Shown here one piece after another: positions 1 to 7,221 of a DNA stretch of 10,217 nt. The first letter of the stretch is position 1. The number at the start of each line of letters is the position of its first letter. The notes below the pieces were generated by a model that did no database searches, was not told the DNA's origin, and saw nothing but the letters and a program-made list of their open reading frames with translations. Made by a program: the position numbers and the translations under genes. The stretch spans positions 1 to 10,217 of the forward strand of contig JAPLLQ010000032.1 in NCBI GenBank assembly GCA_026387485.1. Reading direction: 5' to 3'. This stretch comes from Candidatus Omnitrophota bacterium (GTDB taxonomy: Bacteria; Omnitrophota; Gorgyraeia; Gygaellales; Profunditerraquicolaceae).

Positions 1-940
1 AACTCATCAACCAAAAAGATAATAGCACTAGAAGTAATACCACTGTAAAAAGAATAGTTATTTTCTTTAACGGCGCAAAGACCTCATTTGTATCAATCTC
101 AGCCAATACTGACCACTGCATCTTAGGTATATACCTATTTGTCCCTAAAACCTCCGTCCCCCGATAATCCGCAAATATACCTGTTCTTTTTTCTATTTCC
201 AGCGCATTCTCTCTGTTTTTATAGCGCCGGCAATTATCTAAATTCAAACTATCAATTTTCTTTTTTAAAAATGTTTCTTCTGAAAATCTGGAAGGAGTAA
301 ATATATACCCGTATTTATTCACTATATACAACTCTCCTGTCCGGCCTAACCCTGTGCTATCAGTGACTATTTTGCTTAAAGCATCTAACTTTATCCTTGA
401 AACAACAACGCCGAGGAATTCTCCTGTTAGGCTATTAAATATAGGAGCGGAGGTAGCGATTAAAGGAATTTTTAAGGCTTCGGAAAAATAAGCATCTTTG
501 ATATAAGTATGTTTTTGGGCTCCCACAAAAAAGGCATCATCAGATTTATCCAAACCAATATCATTCTCTAATGTAGCAGCGACTATTTTACCTTTGGCAT
601 CAAGGAGCAGAAACTCATATACGTAAGGGTTAACTTCTTTTGTATTCTTAAGCCTTTTCATTGCTATTTCAAAGGCTTCCTTCTTCCGGCTGCCATCTTT
701 AATTCCCTTTAAGAAATTTTCTAAAACTATACTCTTGGATAGCTGGGCTACCGCTAACTCAAGCATATCTAAATAGGTCTCTATATGATGCATCCGGGAG
801 TTAATAGTAGTTTCTAATTGCATATAGATTAAATCCCGCAGCTGATTTTTAGCCACAAAATAGAAGGAACCCGTAGAAACTACGGTAATCATAGTGGCAA
901 CAAGAAGAAAAAGAAGAGTTATCTTATTGACTATTTTCAT
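1..940 (-). CDS. Cache-domain membrane sensor protein, N-terminal part (runs off left edge)
   Basis: The frame is open for 313 codons from an ATG at 940 to the window edge, with no stop, so the C-terminal output part is outside. Residues about 7-27 form a first membrane helix. A helical stretch follows (about 30-65), then a mixed alpha/beta extracytoplasmic region to about 290, and a second hydrophobic helix (about 293-312). This layout, with segments such as LLLDAKGKIVAAT, IATSAPIFN and GRTGELYIVNKYGYI, fits a double Cache (dCache_1) ligand-binding domain. These domains sense small molecules outside the cytoplasmic membrane and pass the signal to HAMP, PAS, kinase, GGDEF or chemoreceptor domains. 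Which output is used cannot be seen. The ATG follows AAGGG by about 5 bases, and the gene overlaps the end of the binding-protein gene by 17 bases, so the two are probably translationally coupled and may work as a pair. Confidence 0.85.
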   Translation of the reverse strand, partial: MKIVNKITLLFLLVATMITVVSTGSFYFVAKNQLRDLIYMQLETTINSRMHHIETYLDMLELAVAQLSKSIVLENFLKGIKDGSRKKEAFEIAMKRLKNTKEVNPYVYEFLLLDAKGKIVAATLENDIGLDKSDDAFFVGAQKHTYIKDAYFSEALKIPLIATSAPIFNSLTGEFLGVVVSRIKLDALSKIVTDSTGLGRTGELYIVNKYGYIFTPSRFSEETFLKKKIDSLNLDNCRRYKNRENALEIEKRTGIFADYRGTEVLGTNRYIPKMQWSVLAEIDTNEVFAPLKKITILFTVVLLLVLLSFWLMS

Positions 941-1904
941 AAAGTCCCTTTAATAATGTCCGGTTAATCGCGCTTTGAGCAGATGGTATCTTGGTGATCC
1001 TTCGATTCATAAGCTTGATCTTGCTGATAGTGTTAAAGATACTGACTAACCCCTCCTGCCTTAAAGGTGTAATCTGGTCCTCGTAATTATCCCAGAAAAG
1101 ACCCTCCACGGCTTTGCGGTATTCTTCGGCAGTGAGCTTATAATATTTGGCGATAATTTTACTGGCCTCAACAGGGTGTTCTTGGTAATACTTAACTGCC
1201 CGAAACCAGGAGCGCATTAAACCCCTAACTAACCTTGGATTACTTTTTACTAAATCCTCCCTGACATTTAAGGTGTCTATAATTATCCCGGGGTCATCTT
1301 TTGAGGAGATTAAAATATGCGCACCCGGCCGGGTTAATGCTTTTGTCAGGAAAGGTTCCCAAGTTACTACCGCATCTGCTTTTTGATCCAGAAATACTCC
1401 AGCCGCATCTTCAGATGCTACCGGCAGAACATCTATCTTATCCATCGCTATCCCTGCTTTATACAATAAAACAGAGATAAGCGTCTCTCCTACATCATCT
1501 CTGGCAAAAACTACTTTTTTCCCGACAAGATCCTTTATTTGCTTAATTTTTTCTGTCGCTACTATACCGTCAGCCCCAAAAGAATGGTCTATTTCTAAAA
1601 CCGCAACTACCAGTGTATCAAGGGACCTTTTAGAAACCAGAAGATCAATTGTCCCGGCTTCAACATCAAGTATCCCTTCCTTAAAGGCTTCACGCCGGGC
1701 TGAATCAAGTTGCTCATCTATAAATACCAGCTCAATCCCTTCTTCTTTTAAGAATCCTTCATCCTGAGCCAAATATAATGGGCCGTAACCCACCCACTGC
1801 TGAAAGGCGATATTTAATTTAGTAAGTTTTTGTGCTTCAGGCTTTTTAGCACAGCCTGCACAAATTATAAATATAACTAACAAGAGTGTTAAAAAGCGCC
1901 TCAA
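924..1904 (-). CDS. NMT1/SsuA-type periplasmic solute-binding lipoprotein
   Basis: This 326-residue protein begins with a short signal peptide ending in CAGC (Cys18), a lipobox with an unusual Cys at -3, so it is probably a lipoprotein facing the periplasm. The mature part starts with the NMT1/ThiY/SsuA-type pattern: LNIAFQQWVGYGPLYLAQDEG, then GFLKEEGIELVF, a lobe-two VGKKVVFARDDVGE segment and AVVTWEPFL. The family binds aliphatic sulfonates, taurine, nitrate, pyrimidine precursors or similar ligands; the ligand cannot be read here. No ABC permease or ATPase gene lies beside it. It sits between a PAS protein (4-base TTGA overlap) and a Cache sensor (17-base overlap), which suggests a sensory rather than a transport role. 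The start is TTG, supported by a ribosome binding site 6 bases upstream and by the signal peptide it gives. Confidence 0.88.
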   Translation of the reverse strand: MRRFLTLLLVIFIICAGCAKKPEAQKLTKLNIAFQQWVGYGPLYLAQDEGFLKEEGIELVFIDEQLDSARREAFKEGILDVEAGTIDLLVSKRSLDTLVVAVLEIDHSFGADGIVATEKIKQIKDLVGKKVVFARDDVGETLISVLLYKAGIAMDKIDVLPVASEDAAGVFLDQKADAVVTWEPFLTKALTRPGAHILISSKDDPGIIIDTLNVREDLVKSNPRLVRGLMRSWFRAVKYYQEHPVEASKIIAKYYKLTAEEYRKAVEGLFWDNYEDQITPLRQEGLVSIFNTISKIKLMNRRITKIPSAQSAINRTLLKGLYENSQ

Positions 1905-2488
1905 TTCCCTCTCCCTTCTAATTCGGCAATCCGAGCCTTTAGCTCTTTCATCTTTAGCTCTCTTCCCACAGTAATCCTCTGGAAACGCTCTAATTCTACT
2001 ATCCTTCTTTTCAATTCCTCTTCCAGCTCTTTCTCTTTTGAAATATCACGCACAGTTGCCTGTAAGACTATTTGACCCTCTAATTCCAATCGGGTTAATA
2101 AAACTGTAGCGAAAAATTCTTCCTCGTTTTTACGCTTATGCTTCCATTCAAAATAGTACGAGCCTTCCTGTATAGCTCTTGCCATCATCTGCTTCGATTT
2201 TTCCAAAGACGAAACGCCGTCAGGCTGATATTCAGGTGATACATCCGATGGGCTCTTGCTAATGAATTCCTGCTCATTACTAAAACCAAACATTTCTATA
2301 GTAGCGGGATTCCCGGCGATAAAACCTTTTTTAAAATCAACAATCATAACTGCGTCTTTTGATGTTTCATAAAGAGCCTTATATTTTATCTCGCTATCCT
2401 GAATCCTGGCTTCTGTATTTTTGCGCTCGCTGATATCTTTGGCAATATGTACCGCGCCAATAAATTCTCCCTTTTGCTCTTTAGCCAT
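1901..2488 (-). CDS. Small PAS-domain protein with an orphan PAC tail at its N-terminus
   Basis: This 195-residue cytoplasmic protein has one full PAS domain (about 32-150, S-box type, beginning YKALYETSKDAVMIVD and ending in VRDIS). It is preceded by only the tail of another PAS domain (residues 7-24, GEFIGAVHIAKDISERK). A coiled-coil-like helix (about 150-195) ends the protein; its VGRELKMKELKARI pattern resembles ends seen in PAS proteins that lack a kinase domain. No His-kinase, GGDEF or other output domain follows. The gene overlaps the ATPase gene by 8 bases. An in-frame stop at 2507-2509 shows that the missing front half of the first PAS domain is not encoded just upstream. GAGAGG lies 6 bases before the ATG. 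It may be a sensor or adaptor partner for the neighbouring receivers, or a remnant of a longer sensor kinase. Confidence 0.85.
   Translation of the reverse strand: MAKEQKGEFIGAVHIAKDISERKNTEARIQDSEIKYKALYETSKDAVMIVDFKKGFIAGNPATIEMFGFSNEQEFISKSPSDVSPEYQPDGVSSLEKSKQMMARAIQEGSYYFEWKHKRKNEEEFFATVLLTRLELEGQIVLQATVRDISKEKELEEELKRRIVELERFQRITVGRELKMKELKARIAELEGRGN
1911..1917 (-). promoter_or_regulatory. Ribosome binding site that decides the TTG start of the solute-binding protein
   Basis: On the minus strand AAGGGAG lies 6 bases before the TTG at 1904-1902. No ATG or GTG gives a complete signal peptide, so this site supports TTG as the true start. It lies inside the end of the upstream PAS gene, as expected for coupled translation. 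Confidence 0.6.
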
Positions 2489-4595
2489 TTTTTGCCTCTC
2501 TTCTCCTTAAAAGCATTTTAATCCGGGCAAGTAATTTATCGGCGTCAAAGGGCTTAGTAATATAATCATCCGCTCCGGCATCCAGCCCCTGAATCTCGCT
2601 CTCCTTATCCTGACGGCCGGTAAGCATGATTATCGGAATCTGGCCGGTCTCTAACCTTGACCTTAATTCCTTGACCACCTCAAAACCATTCATTTTCGGC
2701 ATCGTAGCATCGGTAATAACCAGATCCGGTTTTTCTTTATTTACCCGCTCAACTGCTTCTTGGCCATCCCGGGTTAAAATTACGCTATAACCTACACTTT
2801 TTAAGCGTTTATCAAGGACCCTTAAAATATCTTCTTCGTCATCAGAGATTAGTATTTTAATCCCCACTCCGGAAGCTGCTGTAGGAATCTCAGCTTCATC
2901 CCTAATCCCGGCTATTCTTAACACCTCATCTAAAGTAATCAAGCCATCCCTGACTCTCTCCATCCCTGAACAGGCCAATGTCTTTAAGCCGCTGTTTTTT
3001 GCTTCCATTAAAATCTCATCTTCGCCCTTATTCTCGGCAACCATCCTTCTGATTTTTTCGTCAAATCTCAATATCTCAAAGATAGCAGTGCGGCCGCGGT
3101 ATCCGCTAAAATCACACTCTTTACAGCCTTTGCCATGGTAAAATTTATTGATTTTTAGTCCATCAATTTGAGCCTTGAATTTACTCATCAGGTTTAAGTC
3201 CAGGGTATATTCTTCTTTGCAATGAACGCAGATTAACTTGACTAAGCGCTGAGAAATAATCAGAATTATTGAAGAGGAGATCAAATACGGCTCTAAGCCG
3301 ATATCGAGCAAGCGGGTAATCGAAGCTACGGCGTTATTAGTATGCAAAGTAGAGAATACCAGATGACCGGTTAGTGAAGCCCGGAAGGCGATATCCGCGG
3401 TATCTCTATCCCTTATCTCGCCGACTAAAATAACATTGGGATCCTGCCTTAAAATACTTCTTAAGCCGGAGGCAAAAGTTACATCCTTAACCGGATTAAC
3501 CTGAATCTGGCTGATACCGGAAATCAGGTATTCAACCGGATCTTCTATAGTAACTATATTTTTACTTTCGCTTTTGATGTAATTAAGAATAGCATAGAGG
3601 GTTGAGGTCTTGCCGCTTCCCGTAGGCCCGGTAACCAAAATTATCCCTTGAGACTTAATTACCGATTCTTTAAGAATACGTAATTCATCCTCCCGGAAAC
3701 CGATTCTATCAAGTTCGGTCTTGGCTTCCTGCTGGTCTAATAATCTTAACTCTACCTTTTCACCGTAGAATGTGGGGATGGTGGAAATTCTTAAATCGAT
3801 TTTGCGATTATTAACTACAATCTTAGCCCGGCCATCTTGGGGTTTTCTGGTCTCCGCGATATCTAACTGCGCCAAAATCTTGATCCGGGTAACCAGAGAA
3901 AGATGCAGTTTAAGCGGCACATCCATAATATTCCTTAACTCTCCGTCAATTCTATACCTTACCTTAACCGCCCTCTCCTGCGGCTCAATATGGATATCGC
4001 TGGCCTTGGCCTTTACCGCATCCCTAAAGATAAGATTGGCTAACCTGACTACCGGAACACCCTTATCCCCCAAGACGGTAGTATCAAATCTCTCTTTGCC
4101 CGGCTCATCTTCTCTAATCAACTCTATTATTGTATCATCAACCACATTCTTCAAGATATCATATACGGATTCATCAGTCTGGTAATAGGTCTCAACATAC
4201 TTATTAATCTGGCTTCTAGGAGAAAGAATTGGCTCAATATTTAAATGAGTGGCTACTTTAATATCATCAAGAGCCAGGATATCCCGGGGGTCGCTCATCG
4301 CCAATACTAACGTATCGCCCTTACGCTTGACCGGAAAAACACCGTAACGCTGGGCGAGATTAAAAGGGATTAATTTTATAATATCCGGGTTAGGTGTTTG
4401 GCTGGTTAAATCAATAATCGGCATCTTAAAGATCCGGGCAGATAATTTTAAAAGCTCCTCCTCTTTGACAAAACCCATTTCAATTAATAACTCCTGAAGC
4501 GGCCTTTTTGCGCCCTCAGATTTAGCTTTGGCGTCATTAAGCTGCTCTTGAGTAACTAATCCTTCTTTAAGCAGGGCGTCAGTTAAAATTGACAT
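2481..4595 (-). CDS. pilB: PilB/GspE-type assembly ATPase with C-terminal receiver domain
   Basis: This 704-residue cytoplasmic ATPase powers assembly of a type IV pilus or type II secretion pseudopilus. Residues 1-140 form an MshEN/T2SSE_N-type N-terminal region. The ATPase core holds an Asp box near ASDIHIEP (198-205), Walker A GPTGSGKT (323-330), Walker B ILVGEIRD (389-396, Glu393), and a His box TGHLVFSTLHTN (409-420). A four-cysteine zinc motif is present (Cys456, Cys459, Cys491, Cys494). Normal PilB/GspE proteins end near residue 570. Here a linker leads into a complete CheY-like receiver (about 579-700) with acidic pair Asp585/Asp586, phospho-acceptor Asp629 in LVITDATMPKMNG, Thr659 and Lys681. 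Phosphorylation of the receiver may control the motor; this is inference. The gene starts 5 bases after the stand-alone receiver gene and overlaps the PAS gene by 8. No platform protein (PilC/GspF) or retraction ATPase lies in the window, so PilB versus GspE cannot be settled. Confidence 0.95.
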   Translation of the reverse strand: MSILTDALLKEGLVTQEQLNDAKAKSEGAKRPLQELLIEMGFVKEEELLKLSARIFKMPIIDLTSQTPNPDIIKLIPFNLAQRYGVFPVKRKGDTLVLAMSDPRDILALDDIKVATHLNIEPILSPRSQINKYVETYYQTDESVYDILKNVVDDTIIELIREDEPGKERFDTTVLGDKGVPVVRLANLIFRDAVKAKASDIHIEPQERAVKVRYRIDGELRNIMDVPLKLHLSLVTRIKILAQLDIAETRKPQDGRAKIVVNNRKIDLRISTIPTFYGEKVELRLLDQQEAKTELDRIGFREDELRILKESVIKSQGIILVTGPTGSGKTSTLYAILNYIKSESKNIVTIEDPVEYLISGISQIQVNPVKDVTFASGLRSILRQDPNVILVGEIRDRDTADIAFRASLTGHLVFSTLHTNNAVASITRLLDIGLEPYLISSSIILIISQRLVKLICVHCKEEYTLDLNLMSKFKAQIDGLKINKFYHGKGCKECDFSGYRGRTAIFEILRFDEKIRRMVAENKGEDEILMEAKNSGLKTLACSGMERVRDGLITLDEVLRIAGIRDEAEIPTAASGVGIKILISDDEEDILRVLDKRLKSVGYSVILTRDGQEAVERVNKEKPDLVITDATMPKMNGFEVVKELRSRLETGQIPIIMLTGRQDKESEIQGLDAGADDYITKPFDADKLLARIKMLLRRREAKNG

Positions 4596-4600
4596 AATCC

Positions 4601-4981
4601 TTAACTTTCCTTTTTATTTAATATATTCTGAACAGTCGTAATCAGATTATCAGCATCATAAGGTTTCTCTAAATAAGCCTCTACACCTTGATTCAAAACC
4701 TCTTTTTTAACTTCATCATTTTTCATCCCGGTAAGTACCACCACAGGAATATAAGCCTTTTGGGGATTGGAACGGATATTTTTTAATACTGATAAGCCTC
4801 CTCCGGCAGGCAGCATCAGGTCAAGGATGATCAAGTCAGGATTCTCTTTATATGTAAGCATGGTTGCCTGATAAGCATCCATAGCTACCAAAACATTAAA
4901 CCCTTGGCCGGTTAAACGTTTTACCAGCACCTTAGCCGTATCCATCTCATCTTCAACTACCAAAACTAGAATTTTAGGCAT
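4601..4981 (-). CDS. Stand-alone CheY-like response regulator receiver
   Basis: This 126-residue protein is a single receiver domain with no DNA-binding or enzyme output. The acidic pocket is Glu10/Asp11, the phospho-acceptor is Asp54 in IILDLMLP, the switch residue is Thr84 (VVLTG), and the conserved lysine is Lys106 (EKPYD). It should take a phosphoryl group from a histidine kinase and act by protein contact. It lies between the pilin-like genes and the ATPase gene, and the ATPase carries a second receiver, so a role in regulating pilus assembly is plausible. Its GGG after the phospho-site loop (residues 60-62) differs from the MNG of the fused receiver, so the two are not a recent copy of each other. 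The ATG has a very strong ribosome binding site. Confidence 0.95.
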   Translation of the reverse strand: MPKILVLVVEDEMDTAKVLVKRLTGQGFNVLVAMDAYQATMLTYKENPDLIILDLMLPAGGGLSVLKNIRSNPQKAYIPVVVLTGMKNDEVKKEVLNQGVEAYLEKPYDADNLITTVQNILNKKES

Positions 4982-4987
4982 CCTCTG

Positions 4988-4994
4988 CCTCCTT
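4988..4994 (-). promoter_or_regulatory. Near-perfect ribosome binding site of the stand-alone receiver gene
   Basis: On the minus strand AAGGAGG lies 6 bases before the ATG at 4981. It is the clearest Shine-Dalgarno match in the window. It is also the only place in the pilin-to-sensor run with a gap of about 30 bases (4982-5012), so this receiver may be translated independently and at a higher level than the coupled genes around it. Confidence 0.7.
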
Positions 4995-5012
4995 CTCTAA
5001 AAGATTTTTAGA

Positions 5013-6260
5013 TTAAATCTCCTGCCAGTCGCTGATTGTATAACCTGAAGAGCCTTGGCCAGTAACCTGCCTTAAGGCCTCATCATAATGAACCGAGCTA
5101 TTATTAGCCAGATTTACTGTCTGACCGACGATAGCGCCGTAAACCCCAACATTATTACTGACGGAAACACTTGTAGTCGGAGCATAAACTGCTCCGTAGA
5201 ATTCAGTATTATTATCCAGTAAAACTCCGCTTGCTCCGCTATAAGTACTGTAAATCTGGAAATTTGCCGGAATTTTACTTATATTGTTAACGATAGCATT
5301 ATTGGAGATATCTACTTTACCATCTACATAAACGGTTAGTTTTGCTCCGGAGGCAACAACAATATTTACATTATTACCGGTACTAATGGATGAACTTCCG
5401 GTAAGATAAAGATTAACTGTGCCATTTATAGTTACGGTACCATTTCCAGGAATATTGACTGAAGAATATTTGTAATTTCCTGCCGAAAGAGTCTTTGATG
5501 TTGCGGTTCCATGAGCAGGAAAGAGATCTCCGGCATTAGTCAGGCTAGTCAGGTTAGAAGGAACTACTACCGGAGTTAAAGTCACATTATTAGTATTAGT
5601 TGTCGAGCCTGAAATCTGAGTATTGCTTCCCTGGGTAATGGTACCGCTGGGGCCGGTAGAAGCATCACCGTATATACTGACATTATTGCCAATGGTTATT
5701 GCCCCGGAAGCAGAACTATTTGTCCCTATATCTCCATTAGAACCAGTATTACCAATTCCATAATCTCCCAGGGAGGAATTATAGCTATCAACTAGAGTAT
5801 TAGGGGATATGCTTATACTCCCTTGGGCAAATGAAGCGTAGCTAAAAACTGAACCGCCGGTGAGGGTAACTTTTACTGAACGGGTTACCTTATTTGCCAC
5901 GCTACGGCTAGGCACAGAACCAATTGAAGTTATAGTAGTATTAGCGCTGTCTATCGTAGCGTCATAATCACCAAAGCTGCCCAGTGTCCCGGAGACACAT
6001 TTACTCGCGCTGCTACAGGTGCAGTTGGCGCAAGGAGTTACTGTCCCGCACTGTGAACACCCAACACAACTATTTTTATTTAATTCCCAAACTGCTTTCT
6101 GGATCCCGGCATCAGCCAACCAGAGCGCCTGATTAGATTGAAGATAATTATTGGAGATTCTGCCCTCGGAGATACTGCGTAACATAAAAGCCGCGCCCAA
6201 AACAGTCAATACCGCGATAACCATATAGGAAATTATTAAAGCTACCCCCCGTTTATTCAT
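5013..6260 (-). CDS. PilX-like pilin-type protein with beta-helix (DUF7305-like) C-terminus
   Basis: This 415-residue protein starts MNKRGVALIISYMVIAVLTV, the N-terminal pattern of PilX-type minor pilins: a short basic leader, a Gly before the cleavage point, and a membrane helix without Glu at position 5. ALWLADAGIQKA (46-57) is the usual PilX helix motif. A cysteine-rich stretch follows, with seven cysteines at 65, 68, 71, 77, 80, 82 and 88. From about 140 the protein is rich in Ser, Thr, Asn and Gly. It has repeated NN-containing strands such as GNNVSIYG, NNTEFYGAVYAP and NNVGVYGAIVGQ, which fit the beta-helix domain known as DUF7305 in pilus-associated proteins. It is probably exposed at the tip or surface of a pilus, possibly as an adhesin. 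The gene overlaps the PilW-like gene by 8 bases, and GAGG precedes its ATG. It is much longer than classic PilX (about 160-200 residues). Confidence 0.85.
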   Translation of the reverse strand: MNKRGVALIISYMVIAVLTVLGAAFMLRSISEGRISNNYLQSNQALWLADAGIQKAVWELNKNSCVGCSQCGTVTPCANCTCSSASKCVSGTLGSFGDYDATIDSANTTITSIGSVPSRSVANKVTRSVKVTLTGGSVFSYASFAQGSISISPNTLVDSYNSSLGDYGIGNTGSNGDIGTNSSASGAITIGNNVSIYGDASTGPSGTITQGSNTQISGSTTNTNNVTLTPVVVPSNLTSLTNAGDLFPAHGTATSKTLSAGNYKYSSVNIPGNGTVTINGTVNLYLTGSSSISTGNNVNIVVASGAKLTVYVDGKVDISNNAIVNNISKIPANFQIYSTYSGASGVLLDNNTEFYGAVYAPTTSVSVSNNVGVYGAIVGQTVNLANNSSVHYDEALRQVTGQGSSGYTISDWQEI

Positions 6261-6804
6261 TCCTCAACCTCACTTTTTCGGTAAGAGAAAATGCTAATGG
6301 TTTAAGCAAGACTGTGCTAGCTGCATTAACTTGGATTTGTAAAAGATTTCCGCTTTGGGAGAATCTTAAAGAAGCAATATTAAAAGCGATTGTCCGGGTC
6401 CCGGAAAAACTTCGGATGACCTGATTATTCACTACTGAATATTGAATCCCGCTTTCATTAGGGGTATTAAAAGAGATGCTATCGCTGTCGGTTCCGGTAG
6501 TGATTGTAACCAAAGAAGCTTCTCTAGTTTCACGGGTAATCCACTGCATAGTTTGCCGGGCTTGCTGCTGCAAATCTAGCATACCTAAATCCGTAGGATA
6601 ACTGACATTGGCTACATTCATTACCCCGTAGATACCAGCGATAATAAAGGAGAAAATAACCGCAACAATCAAGGCTTCAAGTAGCGTAAAACCAGCTCTG
6701 GAGGTACGTAGCTTTAGGATGTTTTTTTTGTAACGTATTGAATTGCTGAGACTTTCATCCCTGTTATTTACAATTAAGTTTTCTAAAAGATGTGACTTTT
6801 CCAT
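6253..6804 (-). CDS. PilW/GspJ-like minor prepilin
   Basis: This 183-residue protein has a type IV prepilin cleavage motif RAG|FTLLEALI: Phe at +1 and Glu at +5, followed by a hydrophobic helix (about 39-60). Downstream, LDLQQQARQTMQWITRETREAS is the helix pattern of PilW/GspJ minor pilins, which help start pilus or pseudopilus assembly at the tip. The rest is beta-rich and ends close to LTEKVRLRNE. The start ATG overlaps the upstream TGA (TGATG), so translation is coupled. This start gives a 38-residue leader, far longer than the usual 6 to 25, yet no ATG, GTG or TTG lies between it and the cleavage site. The leader is charged and polar with a basic end before the site. Confidence 0.9.
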   Translation of the reverse strand: MEKSHLLENLIVNNRDESLSNSIRYKKNILKLRTSRAGFTLLEALIVAVIFSFIIAGIYGVMNVANVSYPTDLGMLDLQQQARQTMQWITRETREASLVTITTGTDSDSISFNTPNESGIQYSVVNNQVIRSFSGTRTIAFNIASLRFSQSGNLLQIQVNAASTVLLKPLAFSLTEKVRLRNE

Positions 6805-7214
6805 CAGGGACCGATTAATGTTTCTATAGCTATACTTCTATCTTTACCACTGCGGTCTTTCCAGGTCACTGTAACAATAACATCTAATGGCTCTGTGCCA
6901 CTAGCCTGAGCATCAATAGCTTCATTAGTTAAAGCAGTTAAGCCATGAGTATTTATGGCAGTGCTATTCCAATCCCAGTTTCCGGCATTAATATTGGCTT
7001 TTAAGCTGCTAAAACCCGTGGAAGCTGCTTCCCGGATATCCTCCATTACAAATTGGGTGTGGCTAGAAGCAATACTTAAGTTGCGGTTGGCTTCATTCAG
7101 GAAGGCACAATTAATAAAAAGTAAGAGTAACCCGGAGAGCGCAAAGGCAAGAATGGCAACTGCTAAAAGCAGCTCTGGAAGGGCAAATCCTTTATTTGAT
7201 AGTCCTTTTTTCAC
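6804..7214 (-). CDS. PilV/GspI-like minor prepilin, GTG start
   Basis: The protein has a short basic leader KKGLSNKG|FALPELLLAV, with Phe at +1 and Glu at +5 for prepilin peptidase, then a long hydrophobic helix. SSHTQFVMEDIREAA resembles the PilV/GspI helix, and the end (VIVTVTWKDRSGKDRSIAIETLI) matches the usual C-terminal strand pattern of that family. It is probably a minor pilin at the tip of the pilus or pseudopilus, made first in this gene set. A TTG at 7220 would add two residues, but I prefer GTG at 7214: it gives a normal 9-residue leader and lies where the upstream promoter should start its transcript. No good ribosome binding site is seen before either codon. The stop overlaps the next start by one base. 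Confidence 0.87.
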   Translation of the reverse strand: MKKGLSNKGFALPELLLAVAILAFALSGLLLLFINCAFLNEANRNLSIASSHTQFVMEDIREAASTGFSSLKANINAGNWDWNSTAINTHGLTALTNEAIDAQASGTEPLDVIVTVTWKDRSGKDRSIAIETLIGP

Positions 7215-7221
7215 AAACAAT

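Noticed and set aside
3772..4185. Plus-strand open frame of 137 codons inside the ATPase gene
   Set aside because: It lies fully antisense to the conserved ATPase core, has no recognisable domain and no good ribosome binding site. It is a shadow frame.
4997..5011. Small inverted repeat CTAAAA/TTTTAG between the PilX-like gene and the receiver gene as a terminator
   Set aside because: Six A-T-rich pairs with a 3-base loop and no following T-run on the minus strand; too weak for a terminator, and the genes look co-transcribed.
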